Positions 14,761-22,915 of a DNA stretch of 64,000 nt are shown here, one piece after another. Every line of letters begins with the position of its first letter. The first letter of the stretch is position 1. Under the pieces are notes generated by a model. It worked only from the letters and a program-made list of their open reading frames with translations, was not told the origin of the DNA and made no database searches. Both the position numbers and the translations under genes were made by a program. The DNA lies in contig NZ_PIZV01000079.1 of assembly GCF_002835665.1 (NCBI RefSeq), positions 1 to 64,000 of the forward strand. Direction: 5' to 3'. The DNA comes from Chryseobacterium sp. PMSZPI (GTDB lineage Bacteria; Bacteroidota; Bacteroidia; Flavobacteriales; Weeksellaceae).

Positions 14761-15477
14761 TTAATTAAGTATAAAATTCTTGTTAGGAATGTTGTCAAAA
14801 ACAATTTTTAAATTTTTAACAAACTTCTGAAGCTCGGAAATGAAGGTTTCATTCTCCGTAGTTTCTCCGTAGGCGTAAAAATTGGTTTCATTAATTCCGA
14901 AACCTATTTTACTGAGTGTAAACATGATGAAGTAAAGAAAATCTACTTCCGAATTTACATCCAGGTTGTTATAAAGGATCACTTTTTTATGATCAATAGC
15001 AAAAAACTCACATTGATTATGGTAAAGATTGATGTGTATCTCTTTATTGTTTTTATTATTAATTGAGTTTAAAAACTTTTCCCCGGAAAAATTAAAATGT
15101 ACCGGAATAGCCAGCTCTTTTATTTTTTTGTAATAATTTTTTGGGAAGGTATAATAAAACTGAATATTGAATTTTTTATTGATAGAAAGCATAAGCTCTT
15201 CTTTCTCCTTATCGGTAGGAGCATTGAATGCAATCAAATCAAACCCGGCATCATGCTCGGAAAAACCTTCCGGCATCAGGGTAAAATGGTTCAGTGCAGA
15301 AACAACCTGAATTTCATCAAAACGTTGTTTTATAAGAACTTCATCAAGCTTTTCTTCAATAAGGTTTGCCGGTGTCTCTTCGGTCACGAAATAAGACTTT
15401 TCTTCCAGAATGCTTTTGTTTCTTACAATCTGGTAGATCAATCCGTCTTTGGTAAAAAGTAAATTAAGTACGTTCAT
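14761..15477 (-). CDS. DUF3822 family protein
   Basis: This 238-residue protein is found next to rsmD in many Flavobacteriia, and the sequence fits DUF3822: HFTLMPEGFSEHDAGFDLIAFN, FNIQFYYTFPK, INLYHNQCEFFAID and VDFLYFIMFTLSKIGF. The overall shape recalls a degenerate actin-like/type IV pilus ATPase-assembly fold, but I see no intact nucleotide-binding signature. Function is unknown; the conserved link to rsmD is the only clue. It begins 18 bp after the Smr-domain gene. Confidence 0.8.
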   Translation of the reverse strand: MNVLNLLFTKDGLIYQIVRNKSILEEKSYFVTEETPANLIEEKLDEVLIKQRFDEIQVVSALNHFTLMPEGFSEHDAGFDLIAFNAPTDKEKEELMLSINKKFNIQFYYTFPKNYYKKIKELAIPVHFNFSGEKFLNSINNKNNKEIHINLYHNQCEFFAIDHKKVILYNNLDVNSEVDFLYFIMFTLSKIGFGINETNFYAYGETTENETFISELQKFVKNLKIVFDNIPNKNFILN

Positions 15478-15495
15478 AATTTAATTGCTGCAAAT

Positions 15496-15990
15496 TTAGT
15501 GAAATTCTACCATTACCGCACCTGATTGATGATGAAGTATTTCCTTATTATAGAAATCAATATTTATCTGGCTTTCCAAAACATCCCGAACCATCCTTTG
15601 CAAGGTTCCATCACCAATACCATGAACAATCTCAAGTCTCTTTAAATTATTTTTCCGGCAGAATTCCAATACTTCTATCAGTTTTTCCTTTTGAATGAAC
15701 AGTCTTTCAAAACTATCATAATCATTAGGATTTTTTACCAAATTATGAAAATGCAGGTCCAAAACCAAATGGTTTTTCTGATGTTTTTTAGAAATTGCTT
15801 TTTTAGGTTCAGCTTTTCTTACAGGTTTTACGTTTTCATACAGATCAGCATTCTTTGGAACGAGTTTCTCTTTTGGATATTGATGTGTAAATCCATATTC
15901 ATCTTTAAAAACCACAATATTTCCCTTCACGGAAGTCACGACTCCGCTTAAATCTTCATCTACTACAGAAACTGTATCCCCAATTTTCAT
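15496..15990 (-). CDS. Smr domain-containing protein
   Basis: The 164-residue protein has an N-terminal SH3-like part (GDTVSVVDEDLSGVVTSVKG) and a C-terminal Smr domain (about residues 75-164). The Smr hallmarks are the VLDLHFHNL strand and VHGIGDGTLQRMVRDVLE. Smr domains nick or cleave nucleic acids, and stand-alone versions act on RNA or branched DNA. It lacks the MutS ATPase core of MutS2. Co-directional with DUF3822 and rsmD. Confidence 0.88.
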   Translation of the reverse strand: MKIGDTVSVVDEDLSGVVTSVKGNIVVFKDEYGFTHQYPKEKLVPKNADLYENVKPVRKAEPKKAISKKHQKNHLVLDLHFHNLVKNPNDYDSFERLFIQKEKLIEVLEFCRKNNLKRLEIVHGIGDGTLQRMVRDVLESQINIDFYNKEILHHQSGAVMVEFH

Positions 15991-16033
15991 TTTTCAATTT
16001 GTTAACCTAGTAACCCTATCGCTTTCAAACTCT

Positions 16034-16531
16034 TTAAACCCTTGAACCCAATTCAATGACTTCTAAATCCTTTATTTCTTCACCATCTACCACAAAACGC
16101 ATCATTGTACGCACCTTATGCCAGCCTTGATTTCCACAGGCTCCGGGATTCAGGTGCAAAAGATTGTTTTTCTCATCATACATTGCTTTTAAAATATGAG
16201 AATGTCCTGAGATAAAAAGTTTAGGAGCTTTTTCAGCAATTTCTTTCTTGGCTAATGGTGTATACTTTCCGGGATAGCCACCGATATGAATCATTAAAAC
16301 TTCCAGTTTTTCACAGAAAAAATGGTTTACTTCCGGAAATTCAGCACGGATTTTGGCATCGTCAATATTTCCGTAAACTCCTTTTACAGGTTTTACCTGC
16401 TCCAATTGTTCAATGACATCCATGCTACCGAAATCTCCACAGTGCCAAATTTCATCGGCCAGTTTGGCATAATCTAAAGTTCGGTCATCGATATAAGAAT
16501 GGGAATCGGAAAGAAGAAGGATTTTTGTCAT
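16034..16531 (-). CDS. YfcE/MJ0936 family metallophosphoesterase
   Basis: The 165-residue phosphodiesterase has the motifs LLLSDSHSY, WHCGDFGS, VYGNIDD and FISGHSHI, which supply the Asp, His and Asn ligands of the dinuclear metal site. Length is typical. Members hydrolyse phosphodiester bonds; the natural substrate here cannot be read from sequence. Its ATG overlaps the stop of the upstream secreted-protein gene by one base, so the two are coupled. Confidence 0.9.
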   Translation of the reverse strand: MTKILLLSDSHSYIDDRTLDYAKLADEIWHCGDFGSMDVIEQLEQVKPVKGVYGNIDDAKIRAEFPEVNHFFCEKLEVLMIHIGGYPGKYTPLAKKEIAEKAPKLFISGHSHILKAMYDEKNNLLHLNPGACGNQGWHKVRTMMRFVVDGEEIKDLEVIELGSRV

Positions 16532-16980
16532 TATCTAAAGGTTCTGGCAGTGATATCTTCGTCGTATTTTTCTTTGAATATAGTAAGACGGTCCGGATTT
16601 ATTTCCCCGTTCTGGTTGAGAACTCTTTCTTTAAGTAACCATTTTATGATTCTCTCCATTGCTTTTCTGGAATTCATGAAGTTGGCAACTTTCCCTATAT
16701 CCTTGGATTCTATTTTTACTTTTTCAGTCAGGAAGTTAAGAGCAAAATAATCATCATTTATATAGCTCGGTGTTTCGTTATCTATATATTTATAAAATAA
16801 AATTTCCTCGTCGTCTTTCATAGAAAAGAATGAATACTGGGCAAGACTTATTTTTTCAGCTTTTAAAATCTGCTTTCCATCCAAAAATACTTTATTGTCT
16901 TTAATCGTAACGTCTTGAGCAAAATATAAATTACAGCTTATCATCAATATAAATACAGCTAATAATCGTTTTGTTGTCAT
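16531..16980 (-). CDS. Secreted protein of unknown function
   Basis: A 149-residue protein with a signal peptide (residues 1-21, ending YFAQ). The mature part starts with VTIKDNKVFLDGKQILKAE, a beta-hairpin arrangement. Many charged residues follow, with no Cys beyond the signal region. I do not recognise a family. It shares a TAATG overlap with the downstream phosphoesterase. A minus-strand -7 box (CAAATATA on the plus strand, 17000-17007) lies about 20 bases upstream. Confidence 0.7.
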   Translation of the reverse strand: MTTKRLLAVFILMISCNLYFAQDVTIKDNKVFLDGKQILKAEKISLAQYSFFSMKDDEEILFYKYIDNETPSYINDDYFALNFLTEKVKIESKDIGKVANFMNSRKAMERIIKWLLKERVLNQNGEINPDRLTIFKEKYDEDITARTFR

Positions 16981-17039
16981 CTTTTAATAATTTTTACTGC
17001 AAATATAAGCCTTATAATTTCGAAAGCCTTTTCAAAGTA

Positions 17040-17504
17040 TTAATCCAATATATTTTTTGTTTTTCGAATAGAGTCTAATTTCTTTTCTGTTTGTGCATCA
17101 AAGAGTCTTTTTAATTTCAATTCGGTGCTGGTCAATCTTGAGATAATAAAATTACCATTCATAGCAGGATTTGAAGGAAATACAATGGCAAGAGTGCTAT
17201 CCGATGTTTTTTTCCAGGCCCCTATATAGCGGTCAAATTTTAATGCTTTACTATGGATCTCTTCCAGAATACCATTTCCACTTCCCGGTCGTGGTAAGCT
17301 ACCTAACAACTTTTCATTTTCCTTAAACTTAAGTCCAAAACTATTGTTATCGAAAACATCTTTCCTTTCATAGGTATAAATATAGGTGTCCAGTTTTTTC
17401 AACTTCCACGTTTGCAGAAGTAAAGGATTAGAAACTTTGTCCTGGCTTTTTACAAAATAGTTTGTAAAAAGAGATAATAAAAGGATGTAAATAGACTTTT
17501 TCAT
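17040..17504 (-). CDS. Secreted protein, possibly lipocalin-like
   Basis: From Met at 17504 the protein is 154 residues, with a signal peptide (KKSIYILLLSLFTNYFVKSQ). The mature part contains LLQTWKLKKLDTYIY, FGLKFKENEKLLGSLPRPGSG, GAWKKTSDSTLAIVF and STELKLKRL. The pattern of a W-K strand followed by weight-and-measure strands recalls small lipocalin-like proteins of Bacteroidota, but the match is weak. An upstream in-frame Met at 17516 would only add MISL. Confidence 0.65.
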   Translation of the reverse strand: MKKSIYILLLSLFTNYFVKSQDKVSNPLLLQTWKLKKLDTYIYTYERKDVFDNNSFGLKFKENEKLLGSLPRPGSGNGILEEIHSKALKFDRYIGAWKKTSDSTLAIVFPSNPAMNGNFIISRLTSTELKLKRLFDAQTEKKLDSIRKTKNILD

Positions 17505-17605
17505 AAGTGATATCACAGATTGGATGGAAATGTAGGTAAACTTTTAACATTGACAAAATTAACATCTCCTAATATTTATTAAATTTGAGAAAATTAAAAA
17601 AAGCA

Positions 17606-19150
17606 ATGAAGCAGAAACTTTCTTTTTTCATTTTTCTTTTGACGGTAGGGCTTTCCAATGCTCAGGTAGAAGAAAAAAAATTGGACGAATTGATCCAAAA
17701 TACCTTAAAAACTTTTGATGTTCCGGGAATGTCAGTAGGGATTATAAAAGATGGAAAACTAACCTATTCAAAAGGTTTTGGAGTACGTTCACTTACCACA
17801 AAACAACCGATGGATGAAAATACTCTGGTAGGTATAGCTTCCAACTCAAAAGGATTTACCTGTGTGGCATTGGCTATTTTGGCAGATGAAGGAAAGCTGA
17901 ACTGGGATGATAAGGTTTCAAAATATATTCCTGAGTTTCAAATGTATGATCCTTATGTTTCTCAAAATGTAACGATAAAAGATTTAATCACACACAGAGC
18001 AGGATTAGGGCTGGGACAGGGAGATCTGATGTTTTTTCCGGAAGGAGGAAGCTTGACGGTAAATGATATTGTTCATAATGTAAGATATCTAAAGCCTGAA
18101 AACCCTTTCCGAACTAAACTGGATTATAATAATATCATGTTCATCGTTGCCGGAGAAGTAATTCACAGGATTTCCGGATTGACATGGGCGGAATTTATCG
18201 AACAGAGAATTATGAAACCGGTGGGAATGACATCCAGCTTTGGAAGTTATAACAGAGCTAAAACGGTAACCAATAAAATTGATGCTCACGCACCTGTAGA
18301 CGGAAAGGCAATCGCAGTTCCTCATGATTGGAATGAGACCGCTAATGCAGCCGGAGGAATCATGAGTAACATTAAAGATATGACAACTTGGGCTGAATGT
18401 CTGATGAATAACTTTACGACTAAAGACGGGAAAAAACTAGTTTCCGATAAAAATGCTCAACAATTATGGAGCCTTCAGATTCCTGATAGAGTAGCAGCCA
18501 AGAATCCTTATGACACGAGTTTTTACGGATATGGCTTGGGATGGTTTTTAAGTGATGTAAAAGGACACAAACAGGTCCAGCATACAGGAGGGTTAATCGG
18601 AACAGTGACTCAGTTTACTTTAATTCCTGATTTGAAGTTGGGAATTGTTGTGTTGACCAATCAGCAATCCGGTGCAGCTTTTAATACCATTACCAACACG
18701 GTGAAAGACTCCTACCTTGGAGTAGCAGACCGAAATTGGCTGAAAACGTATGGTGATAGAATGTCTAAAGTGAATGCAGACTATGATAAGCAAAAGAAAG
18801 ATGCATTTGCAAAATCCGAAACTTTTAAGAAGGATAAAGCACTTCATCCAAAAGCTGAACAGGTTGTGGGAGCTTACAATGACGCTTGGTTTGGAGATGT
18901 AGAGATAGCACAGCAAGGAAATGTATACAGGATTTCATGTAAAAATTCTCCTAGATTAAAAGGAGAATTGCTTCCTTATTCAAACAATTCCTTCATCATC
19001 AAGTGGGATGATAGAAGTTATGATGCCGATGCTTACATTATTTTCGATTATGATGAAAATGGAAAAGCACAATCTGCAAAATTGAAACCGATTTCGGATG
19101 TGACGGATTTCAGTTTTGATTTTGATGATCTGGATTTGAGAAGAAAGTAA
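17606..19150 (+). CDS. Class C beta-lactamase family serine hydrolase
   Basis: The protein is 514 residues with a signal peptide ending GLSNAQ. The serine-hydrolase core has VPGMSVGIIKDGKLTYSKGFG, the catalytic Ser and Lys in IASNSKGF (SxxK), the YxN-type DYNNIM and the VQHTGGLIG motif in place of KTG. A C-terminal DUF3471-like beta domain (about residues 395-514, QVVGAYNDAWFGDVEIAQQ) follows. Members include D-aminopeptidases, esterases and PBP-like enzymes; true beta-lactamase activity is unlikely from sequence alone. The start at 17606 is preferred because the upstream in-frame TTG at 17585 lies in a TAAATTTG box (17580-17587). Confidence 0.92.
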   Translation: MKQKLSFFIFLLTVGLSNAQVEEKKLDELIQNTLKTFDVPGMSVGIIKDGKLTYSKGFGVRSLTTKQPMDENTLVGIASNSKGFTCVALAILADEGKLNWDDKVSKYIPEFQMYDPYVSQNVTIKDLITHRAGLGLGQGDLMFFPEGGSLTVNDIVHNVRYLKPENPFRTKLDYNNIMFIVAGEVIHRISGLTWAEFIEQRIMKPVGMTSSFGSYNRAKTVTNKIDAHAPVDGKAIAVPHDWNETANAAGGIMSNIKDMTTWAECLMNNFTTKDGKKLVSDKNAQQLWSLQIPDRVAAKNPYDTSFYGYGLGWFLSDVKGHKQVQHTGGLIGTVTQFTLIPDLKLGIVVLTNQQSGAAFNTITNTVKDSYLGVADRNWLKTYGDRMSKVNADYDKQKKDAFAKSETFKKDKALHPKAEQVVGAYNDAWFGDVEIAQQGNVYRISCKNSPRLKGELLPYSNNSFIIKWDDRSYDADAYIIFDYDENGKAQSAKLKPISDVTDFSFDFDDLDLRRK

Positions 19151-19175
19151 AAAGAATAAAATTTTAAAGATATTG

Positions 19176-19206
19176 AACGGGATAGGCTTAGGCTTATCCC
19201 GTTTTT
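19176..19206 (+). terminator. Terminator of the serine hydrolase gene
   Basis: AACGGGATA (19176-19184) pairs with TATCCCGTT (19195-19203), followed by T5. The T-run overlaps the stop codon of the convergent sixA-like gene by two bases. Confidence 0.85.
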
Positions 19207-19681
19207 ATATTTTTCCCGGCTCATAAAAGAACAGAAGTTTCTTTTTAGCACCATCAAATTCAGACCATGAATCACAATCTACTTCAAAACCGGCCACTCC
19301 ACAGGTTGGGAAATGAAAAATATCTTCAGAAATGGAGTTTGCAAAATTGGAAATTCCGTTATTATGAGAGAAAAAAGCTACCGAGCTTAGATTGTCATCC
19401 AAGTCATAAATTACAGATTCAAAATTTCTTTCTGAGGGATTGTATAACTTTTGATCAGTAGAAACGCTTAGCTGATAGGTCTGATTAAAGATTTTACAAG
19501 TATTCAACGCACGAACTGCCGGGCTGGATACAAAATGATCAATGGAAATATGGTTGTTTTTTAAGAATCTGGACATGTTCATAGCGTCCTCCAGACCTTT
19601 ATCTGCCAAGGGTCTGTCAAAGTCCTCCGTTTCTTCCGGCCAGTCGCTTTTTGCATGTCTTACGAGGATGAGTCTCTTCAT
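19205..19681 (-). CDS. SixA-like histidine phosphatase
   Basis: The 158-residue protein begins with the phosphohistidine motif LILVRHAKSDWPEE (RHG-type catalytic His), followed by RPLADKGLEDAMNMSRFL and VSSPAVRALNTC, then the second catalytic His in VAFFSHNNG. This is the short SixA-type branch of the histidine phosphatase superfamily, which dephosphorylates phosphohistidine proteins or small molecules. It converges on the serine hydrolase gene, with only the terminator between. Confidence 0.9.
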   Translation of the reverse strand: MKRLILVRHAKSDWPEETEDFDRPLADKGLEDAMNMSRFLKNNHISIDHFVSSPAVRALNTCKIFNQTYQLSVSTDQKLYNPSERNFESVIYDLDDNLSSVAFFSHNNGISNFANSISEDIFHFPTCGVAGFEVDCDSWSEFDGAKKKLLFFYEPGKI

Positions 19682-19781
19682 ATATTTGTTTTTTGGAAGA
19701 TTAAAATTATAAAAAAAAATATGGAATAAAACATGATTTATATAAAAAAACTGCGTTATGAATAAAATCAGTAAATTTTAC

Positions 19782-19789
19782 TAAATTTG
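19782..19789 (+). promoter_or_regulatory. -7 box of the ruvX-def unit
   Basis: TAAATTTG ends eight bases before the ruvX ATG, so the leader would be nearly absent. No well-spaced -33 TTG was seen. Confidence 0.35.
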
Positions 19790-19796
19790 CAGACTT

Positions 19797-20213
19797 ATGG
19801 GACAAATCCTTGCAATAGACTATGGAAAGGCTCGTTGCGGTATTGCTGTGACGGATGATATGCAGATTATAGCCAGTGGGCTGGAGACTGTAGATACTCG
19901 TATTTTATTGAAATTTTTAAAAAAATATTTCAGTGAAAATAAAGTGAGTGAAGTGGTCATTGGGCTTCCCATAGATTTGAAAGGAAACATTTCCGAAGTG
20001 GAAACCGATATTTTAAAATTCATTGAAGTATTTCAAAAAGAATTTTCGGATATTGCGGTGCATCGTTTCGATGAAAGGTTTACTTCCAAAATGGCTTCTT
20101 TTTTTATTTCCCAAAGTGGAAAAAGTAAGAAAAAGAGACAAGAGAAAGGATTAATAGATAAAGTAAGTGCAACAATTATTTTGCAAAATTTTTTAGAACA
20201 AAGATTAAGATGA
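19797..20213 (+). CDS. ruvX: Holliday junction resolvase RuvX/YqgF
   Basis: The 138-residue RNase H-fold nuclease has ILAIDYGKARCGIAVTD at the N-terminus (catalytic Asp), VVIGLPIDLKGN in the middle and the HRFDERFTSKMA acidic motif. The family processes the 5' end of pre-16S rRNA and was first proposed as a Holliday junction resolvase. Its stop overlaps the def start by four bases (ATGA), so the two genes form a coupled pair. Confidence 0.94.
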   Translation: MGQILAIDYGKARCGIAVTDDMQIIASGLETVDTRILLKFLKKYFSENKVSEVVIGLPIDLKGNISEVETDILKFIEVFQKEFSDIAVHRFDERFTSKMASFFISQSGKSKKKRQEKGLIDKVSATIILQNFLEQRLR

Positions 20214-20782
20214 TTTTACCGATAAGAGCTTTTGGGGATCCTGTTTTGAGAAAAGTGGGAAAAGATATAGACAAAGATTATCCCGAATTACAGGAATTGA
20301 TAGATAATATGTTCGAAACGATGTATAGCGCAAATGGCATAGGTCTTGCAGCGCCTCAGATCGGATTAGACATTCGTTTGTTTGTAATCGATGTAACTCC
20401 TCTTGCGGAAGATGAGGATTATGAAGATATTAAGGATGAATTGGCAGAGTTTAAGAAAGTTTTCATTAATGCCCAAATTCTTGAAGAATCAGGGGAAGAG
20501 TGGAAGTTTAATGAAGGATGTCTTTCTATTCCGGATGTGAGAGAAGATGTGAAAAGAAAAGGGACTATCGTGATAGAATATTATGACGAAAATTTTGTAA
20601 AACATACAGAAACTTTTTCCGATATTAGAGCCCGCGTTATTCAGCATGAATACGACCATATTGAAGGGATCTTATTTACCGACCATCTTAGCGCATTGAA
20701 GAAGAAATTGGTAAAAGGAAAACTAGCAAAGATTTCTCAGGGAGATGTAAACATTGGTTACAAAATGAGATTTCCAAAATAA
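20210..20782 (+). CDS. def: Peptide deformylase
   Basis: The 190-residue metalloenzyme removes the formyl group from nascent proteins. Motif 1 is NGIGLAAPQIG, motif 2 NEGCLSIP (metal-binding Cys) and motif 3 QHEYDHIEG (two metal-binding His and catalytic Glu). An insertion of acidic residues around 66-80 (LAEDEDYEDIKDELAEFK) is typical of Bacteroidota deformylases. It is coupled to ruvX. Confidence 0.96.
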   Translation: MILPIRAFGDPVLRKVGKDIDKDYPELQELIDNMFETMYSANGIGLAAPQIGLDIRLFVIDVTPLAEDEDYEDIKDELAEFKKVFINAQILEESGEEWKFNEGCLSIPDVREDVKRKGTIVIEYYDENFVKHTETFSDIRARVIQHEYDHIEGILFTDHLSALKKKLVKGKLAKISQGDVNIGYKMRFPK

Positions 20783-20859
20783 TGTAAACAAGGATTTAAA
20801 AAGAATAATAAAAAGCAAAAAGCTGAAAGCTGGTTGCAAAATTTACAAAAAATAAAATT

Positions 20860-21417
20860 ATGCTGTTAGAAAAAATAATTTCAATTTCTGGAAAACCAGG
20901 ACTTTATAAGTTAGTTTCTCAATTAAGAAACGGATTCATCATTGAAGATGTTACCAACAAGAAAAAAGTTAGCATTGGAAACTCAAGCCAGGTAAGCTTA
21001 TTAGATAATATCGCAATGTTTACATTTGATAAGGAAGTTCCTTTGTTTGAAGTTTTTGAAAATATTGCTAAAAACAATGATTATAAGGAAACTATTTCTC
21101 ACAAGTCTTCTGATGCAGATTTGAAAGATTTCATGTTAACTTCACTTCCTAATTATGATACTGAAAGAGTATACTCTTCTGATATCAAAAAATTGGCTCA
21201 GTGGTACAATATCCTTCACAAAGCCGGATATATCACTCCTGAAAGCTTCGTAAAAGCAGAGCCTGAAACATTAGAAGGAGAACCTGCAGAAGAAGTAAGC
21301 ATTGAAAAAGAAGCTAAAAAAGCGGCTCCAAAAGCTGAAAAACCGGCTACTCCAAAAGTAAAAGCTACTGCGGCGGCTAAAGCAGCTCCAAAAAGTACAC
21401 ATACTAAAAAAGGATAA
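20860..21417 (+). CDS. DUF5606 domain-containing protein
   Basis: The 185-residue protein has an N-terminal DUF5606 domain (about residues 1-125): ISISGKPGLYKLVSQLRNGF, a VSIGNSSQVSLLDNIAMFT segment, and WYNILHKAGYITPESF. This is followed by a low-complexity Lys/Ala/Pro tail resembling histone-H1-like tails. It is conserved in Bacteroidota next to def; its function is unknown. The basic tail suggests nucleic-acid or ribosome contact, which is inference. It ends in a strong terminator. Confidence 0.85.
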   Translation: MLLEKIISISGKPGLYKLVSQLRNGFIIEDVTNKKKVSIGNSSQVSLLDNIAMFTFDKEVPLFEVFENIAKNNDYKETISHKSSDADLKDFMLTSLPNYDTERVYSSDIKKLAQWYNILHKAGYITPESFVKAEPETLEGEPAEEVSIEKEAKKAAPKAEKPATPKVKATAAAKAAPKSTHTKKG

Positions 21418-21441
21418 TTCATTTCTGAATTGACAATACAG

Positions 21442-21476
21442 ATCCCTGTTGAGGTTTTCTCAACAGGGATTTTTTT
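21442..21476 (+). terminator. Intrinsic terminator
   Basis: ATCCCTGTTGAG (21442-21453) pairs perfectly with CTCAACAGGGAT (21459-21470) around GTTTT, followed by T7. Confidence 0.92.
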
Positions 21477-21837
21477 GTGATGTACACAAATTCTTAGAGA
21501 GCCTCATAAAGCTTTTACGGATCAGGTGCAAAATTTGGGCTAGGTAAAAATTAGTTAATCTGAAGAAAAAAATGAATTACCTTTTTACTCCTCTAAGCTT
21601 TATATTGAAATTTTATTTCAACGCAAAGACAAGATGCAATTGATTATTGATAAGGGAGCCAAGAAAGCGACAAAAGTCACTGATGAAGCGATGTAGATAT
21701 GCATGTGCTTAGAAAGGGACTGTCTAAAATACAACACCGGATAATAGCAATCCTTTGCGTGAAATTTTAAAATTAAACAGATCTAAATATTCTAAGTCCC
21801 ACAACTTTTGCTCTTGTTCCGCTTTTGCGCATTATAA

Positions 21838-21870
21838 AAACCTAACAGGTTTCTGAAACCTGTTAGGTTT
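21838..21870. repeat. Perfect palindrome AAACCTAACAGGTTT type
   Basis: AAACCTAACAGGTTT (21838-21852) and AAACCTGTTAGGTTT (21856-21870) form a 15-bp perfect stem around CTG. From memory, this word is a frequent dispersed hairpin in Flavobacteriia genomes. Confidence 0.8.
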
Positions 21871-21920
21871 AAAGTTGATACAGATTCTTGTTGAGATTTT
21901 CTCAACAAAGATTTATCTTT

Positions 21921-21969
21921 AAACATTAAACATTAAACATTAAACATTAAACATTAAACATTAAACATT
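21921..21969. repeat. Tandem heptamer (AAACATT) x7
   Basis: Seven exact head-to-tail copies of AAACATT, ending just before CTCAATACC. Copy number could vary by slippage. Confidence 0.95.
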
Positions 21970-22044
21970 TACCTCAATACCATTCTTGCATTCCACGCCT
22001 AAAACTTTCACTCCAAACCACTACCATAGACTCAAAATAACCCT

Positions 22045-22052
22045 TACATTTG
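22045..22052 (+). promoter_or_regulatory. -7 box of mazG
   Basis: TACATTTG lies 24 bases before the ATG at 22077. It argues against an in-frame TTG start at 22050, which lies inside it. Confidence 0.5.
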
Positions 22053-22076
22053 TATAAGATTGAATTTCCAATTACT

Positions 22077-22844
22077 ATGAACACAAAACAGGAGAAGCTA
22101 GATGCTTTCGGAAGATTATTGGATATCATGGATGACCTTCGTGAGAAATGTCCATGGGATCAGAAACAAACATTACAATCACTTCGTCATCTTACCCTTG
22201 AGGAGACTTATGAACTTTCTGATGCCATCTTACAGAATGATTTGCAGGAGATCAAAAAAGAACTGGGAGACGTTTTGCTTCATTTGGTTTTCTATGCTAA
22301 AATAGGTTCTGAGAAGAAAAGTTTTGATATCGCTGATGTTATCAACTCTCTTAATGAAAAGCTTATTTTCCGTCATCCTCATATTTATGGAGATACAGAA
22401 GTAAAGGATGAAGAAGAAGTGAAGCAGAATTGGGAAAAATTAAAATTAAAAGAAGGAAATAAATCCATTTTAGGCGGAGTTCCAAAGAGTTTACCAAGCT
22501 TAGTAAAAGCCTATAGAATTCAGGATAAAGTAAAAGGAATTGGTTTTGAATTTCACGATGCTGAGGATGCCTGGAAAAAAGTTGATGAGGAGATTAAAGA
22601 ATTTCATGCAGAAACCGATTTGGATAAAAAAGAACAGGAACTTGGTGATGTGTTTTTCTCATTGATCAACTATGCAAGAATTTCAGGAATCAATCCTGAC
22701 TCTGCTTTGGAAAGAACAAATTTGAAATTTATTTCAAGATTTCAAAAGATGGAAAACCTTGCAGGTCTGCAAAACTTAAACCTTGCCGATATGTCTTTGG
22801 AAGAAATGGATATTCTCTGGGAAAAAGCAAAACAGCTGTCATAG
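22077..22844 (+). CDS. mazG: Nucleoside triphosphate pyrophosphohydrolase MazG
   Basis: The 255-residue all-alpha NTP pyrophosphatase has two MazG repeats. The first has LREKCPWDQKQTLQSLRHLT, LEETYELSDAI and KKELGDVLLHLVF (the ExxE...ExxD metal site). The second has DAEDAWKKVDEEIKEF and EQELGDVFFSLINYAR. It hydrolyses (d)NTPs to monophosphates and cleans the pool of aberrant nucleotides. Length is normal. Start chosen from the -7 box at 22045. Confidence 0.95.
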   Translation: MNTKQEKLDAFGRLLDIMDDLREKCPWDQKQTLQSLRHLTLEETYELSDAILQNDLQEIKKELGDVLLHLVFYAKIGSEKKSFDIADVINSLNEKLIFRHPHIYGDTEVKDEEEVKQNWEKLKLKEGNKSILGGVPKSLPSLVKAYRIQDKVKGIGFEFHDAEDAWKKVDEEIKEFHAETDLDKKEQELGDVFFSLINYARISGINPDSALERTNLKFISRFQKMENLAGLQNLNLADMSLEEMDILWEKAKQLS

Positions 22845-22915
22845 CTTTTTTCATTGTTAATATTTTATTCCTATTTTAGTGAAAAATTTATTACTTATTT
22901 AATTAAAAAATAATT

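Larger units (their letters stand above)
21477..22044. other. 570-base spacer composed of repeat fragments
   Basis: No credible gene is present. It contains degenerate words such as CAACGCAAAGACAAGATGCAA (split by changes), a perfect palindrome at 21838-21870, a decayed copy of the upstream terminator at 21879-21915 and a seven-copy heptamer array at 21921-21969. The region looks like a landing zone for short repeats. Confidence 0.6.

Noticed and set aside
22050..22076. Earlier TTG start for mazG
   Set aside because: The TTG is part of the TACATTTG promoter box; the ATG at 22077 gives the family N-terminus.
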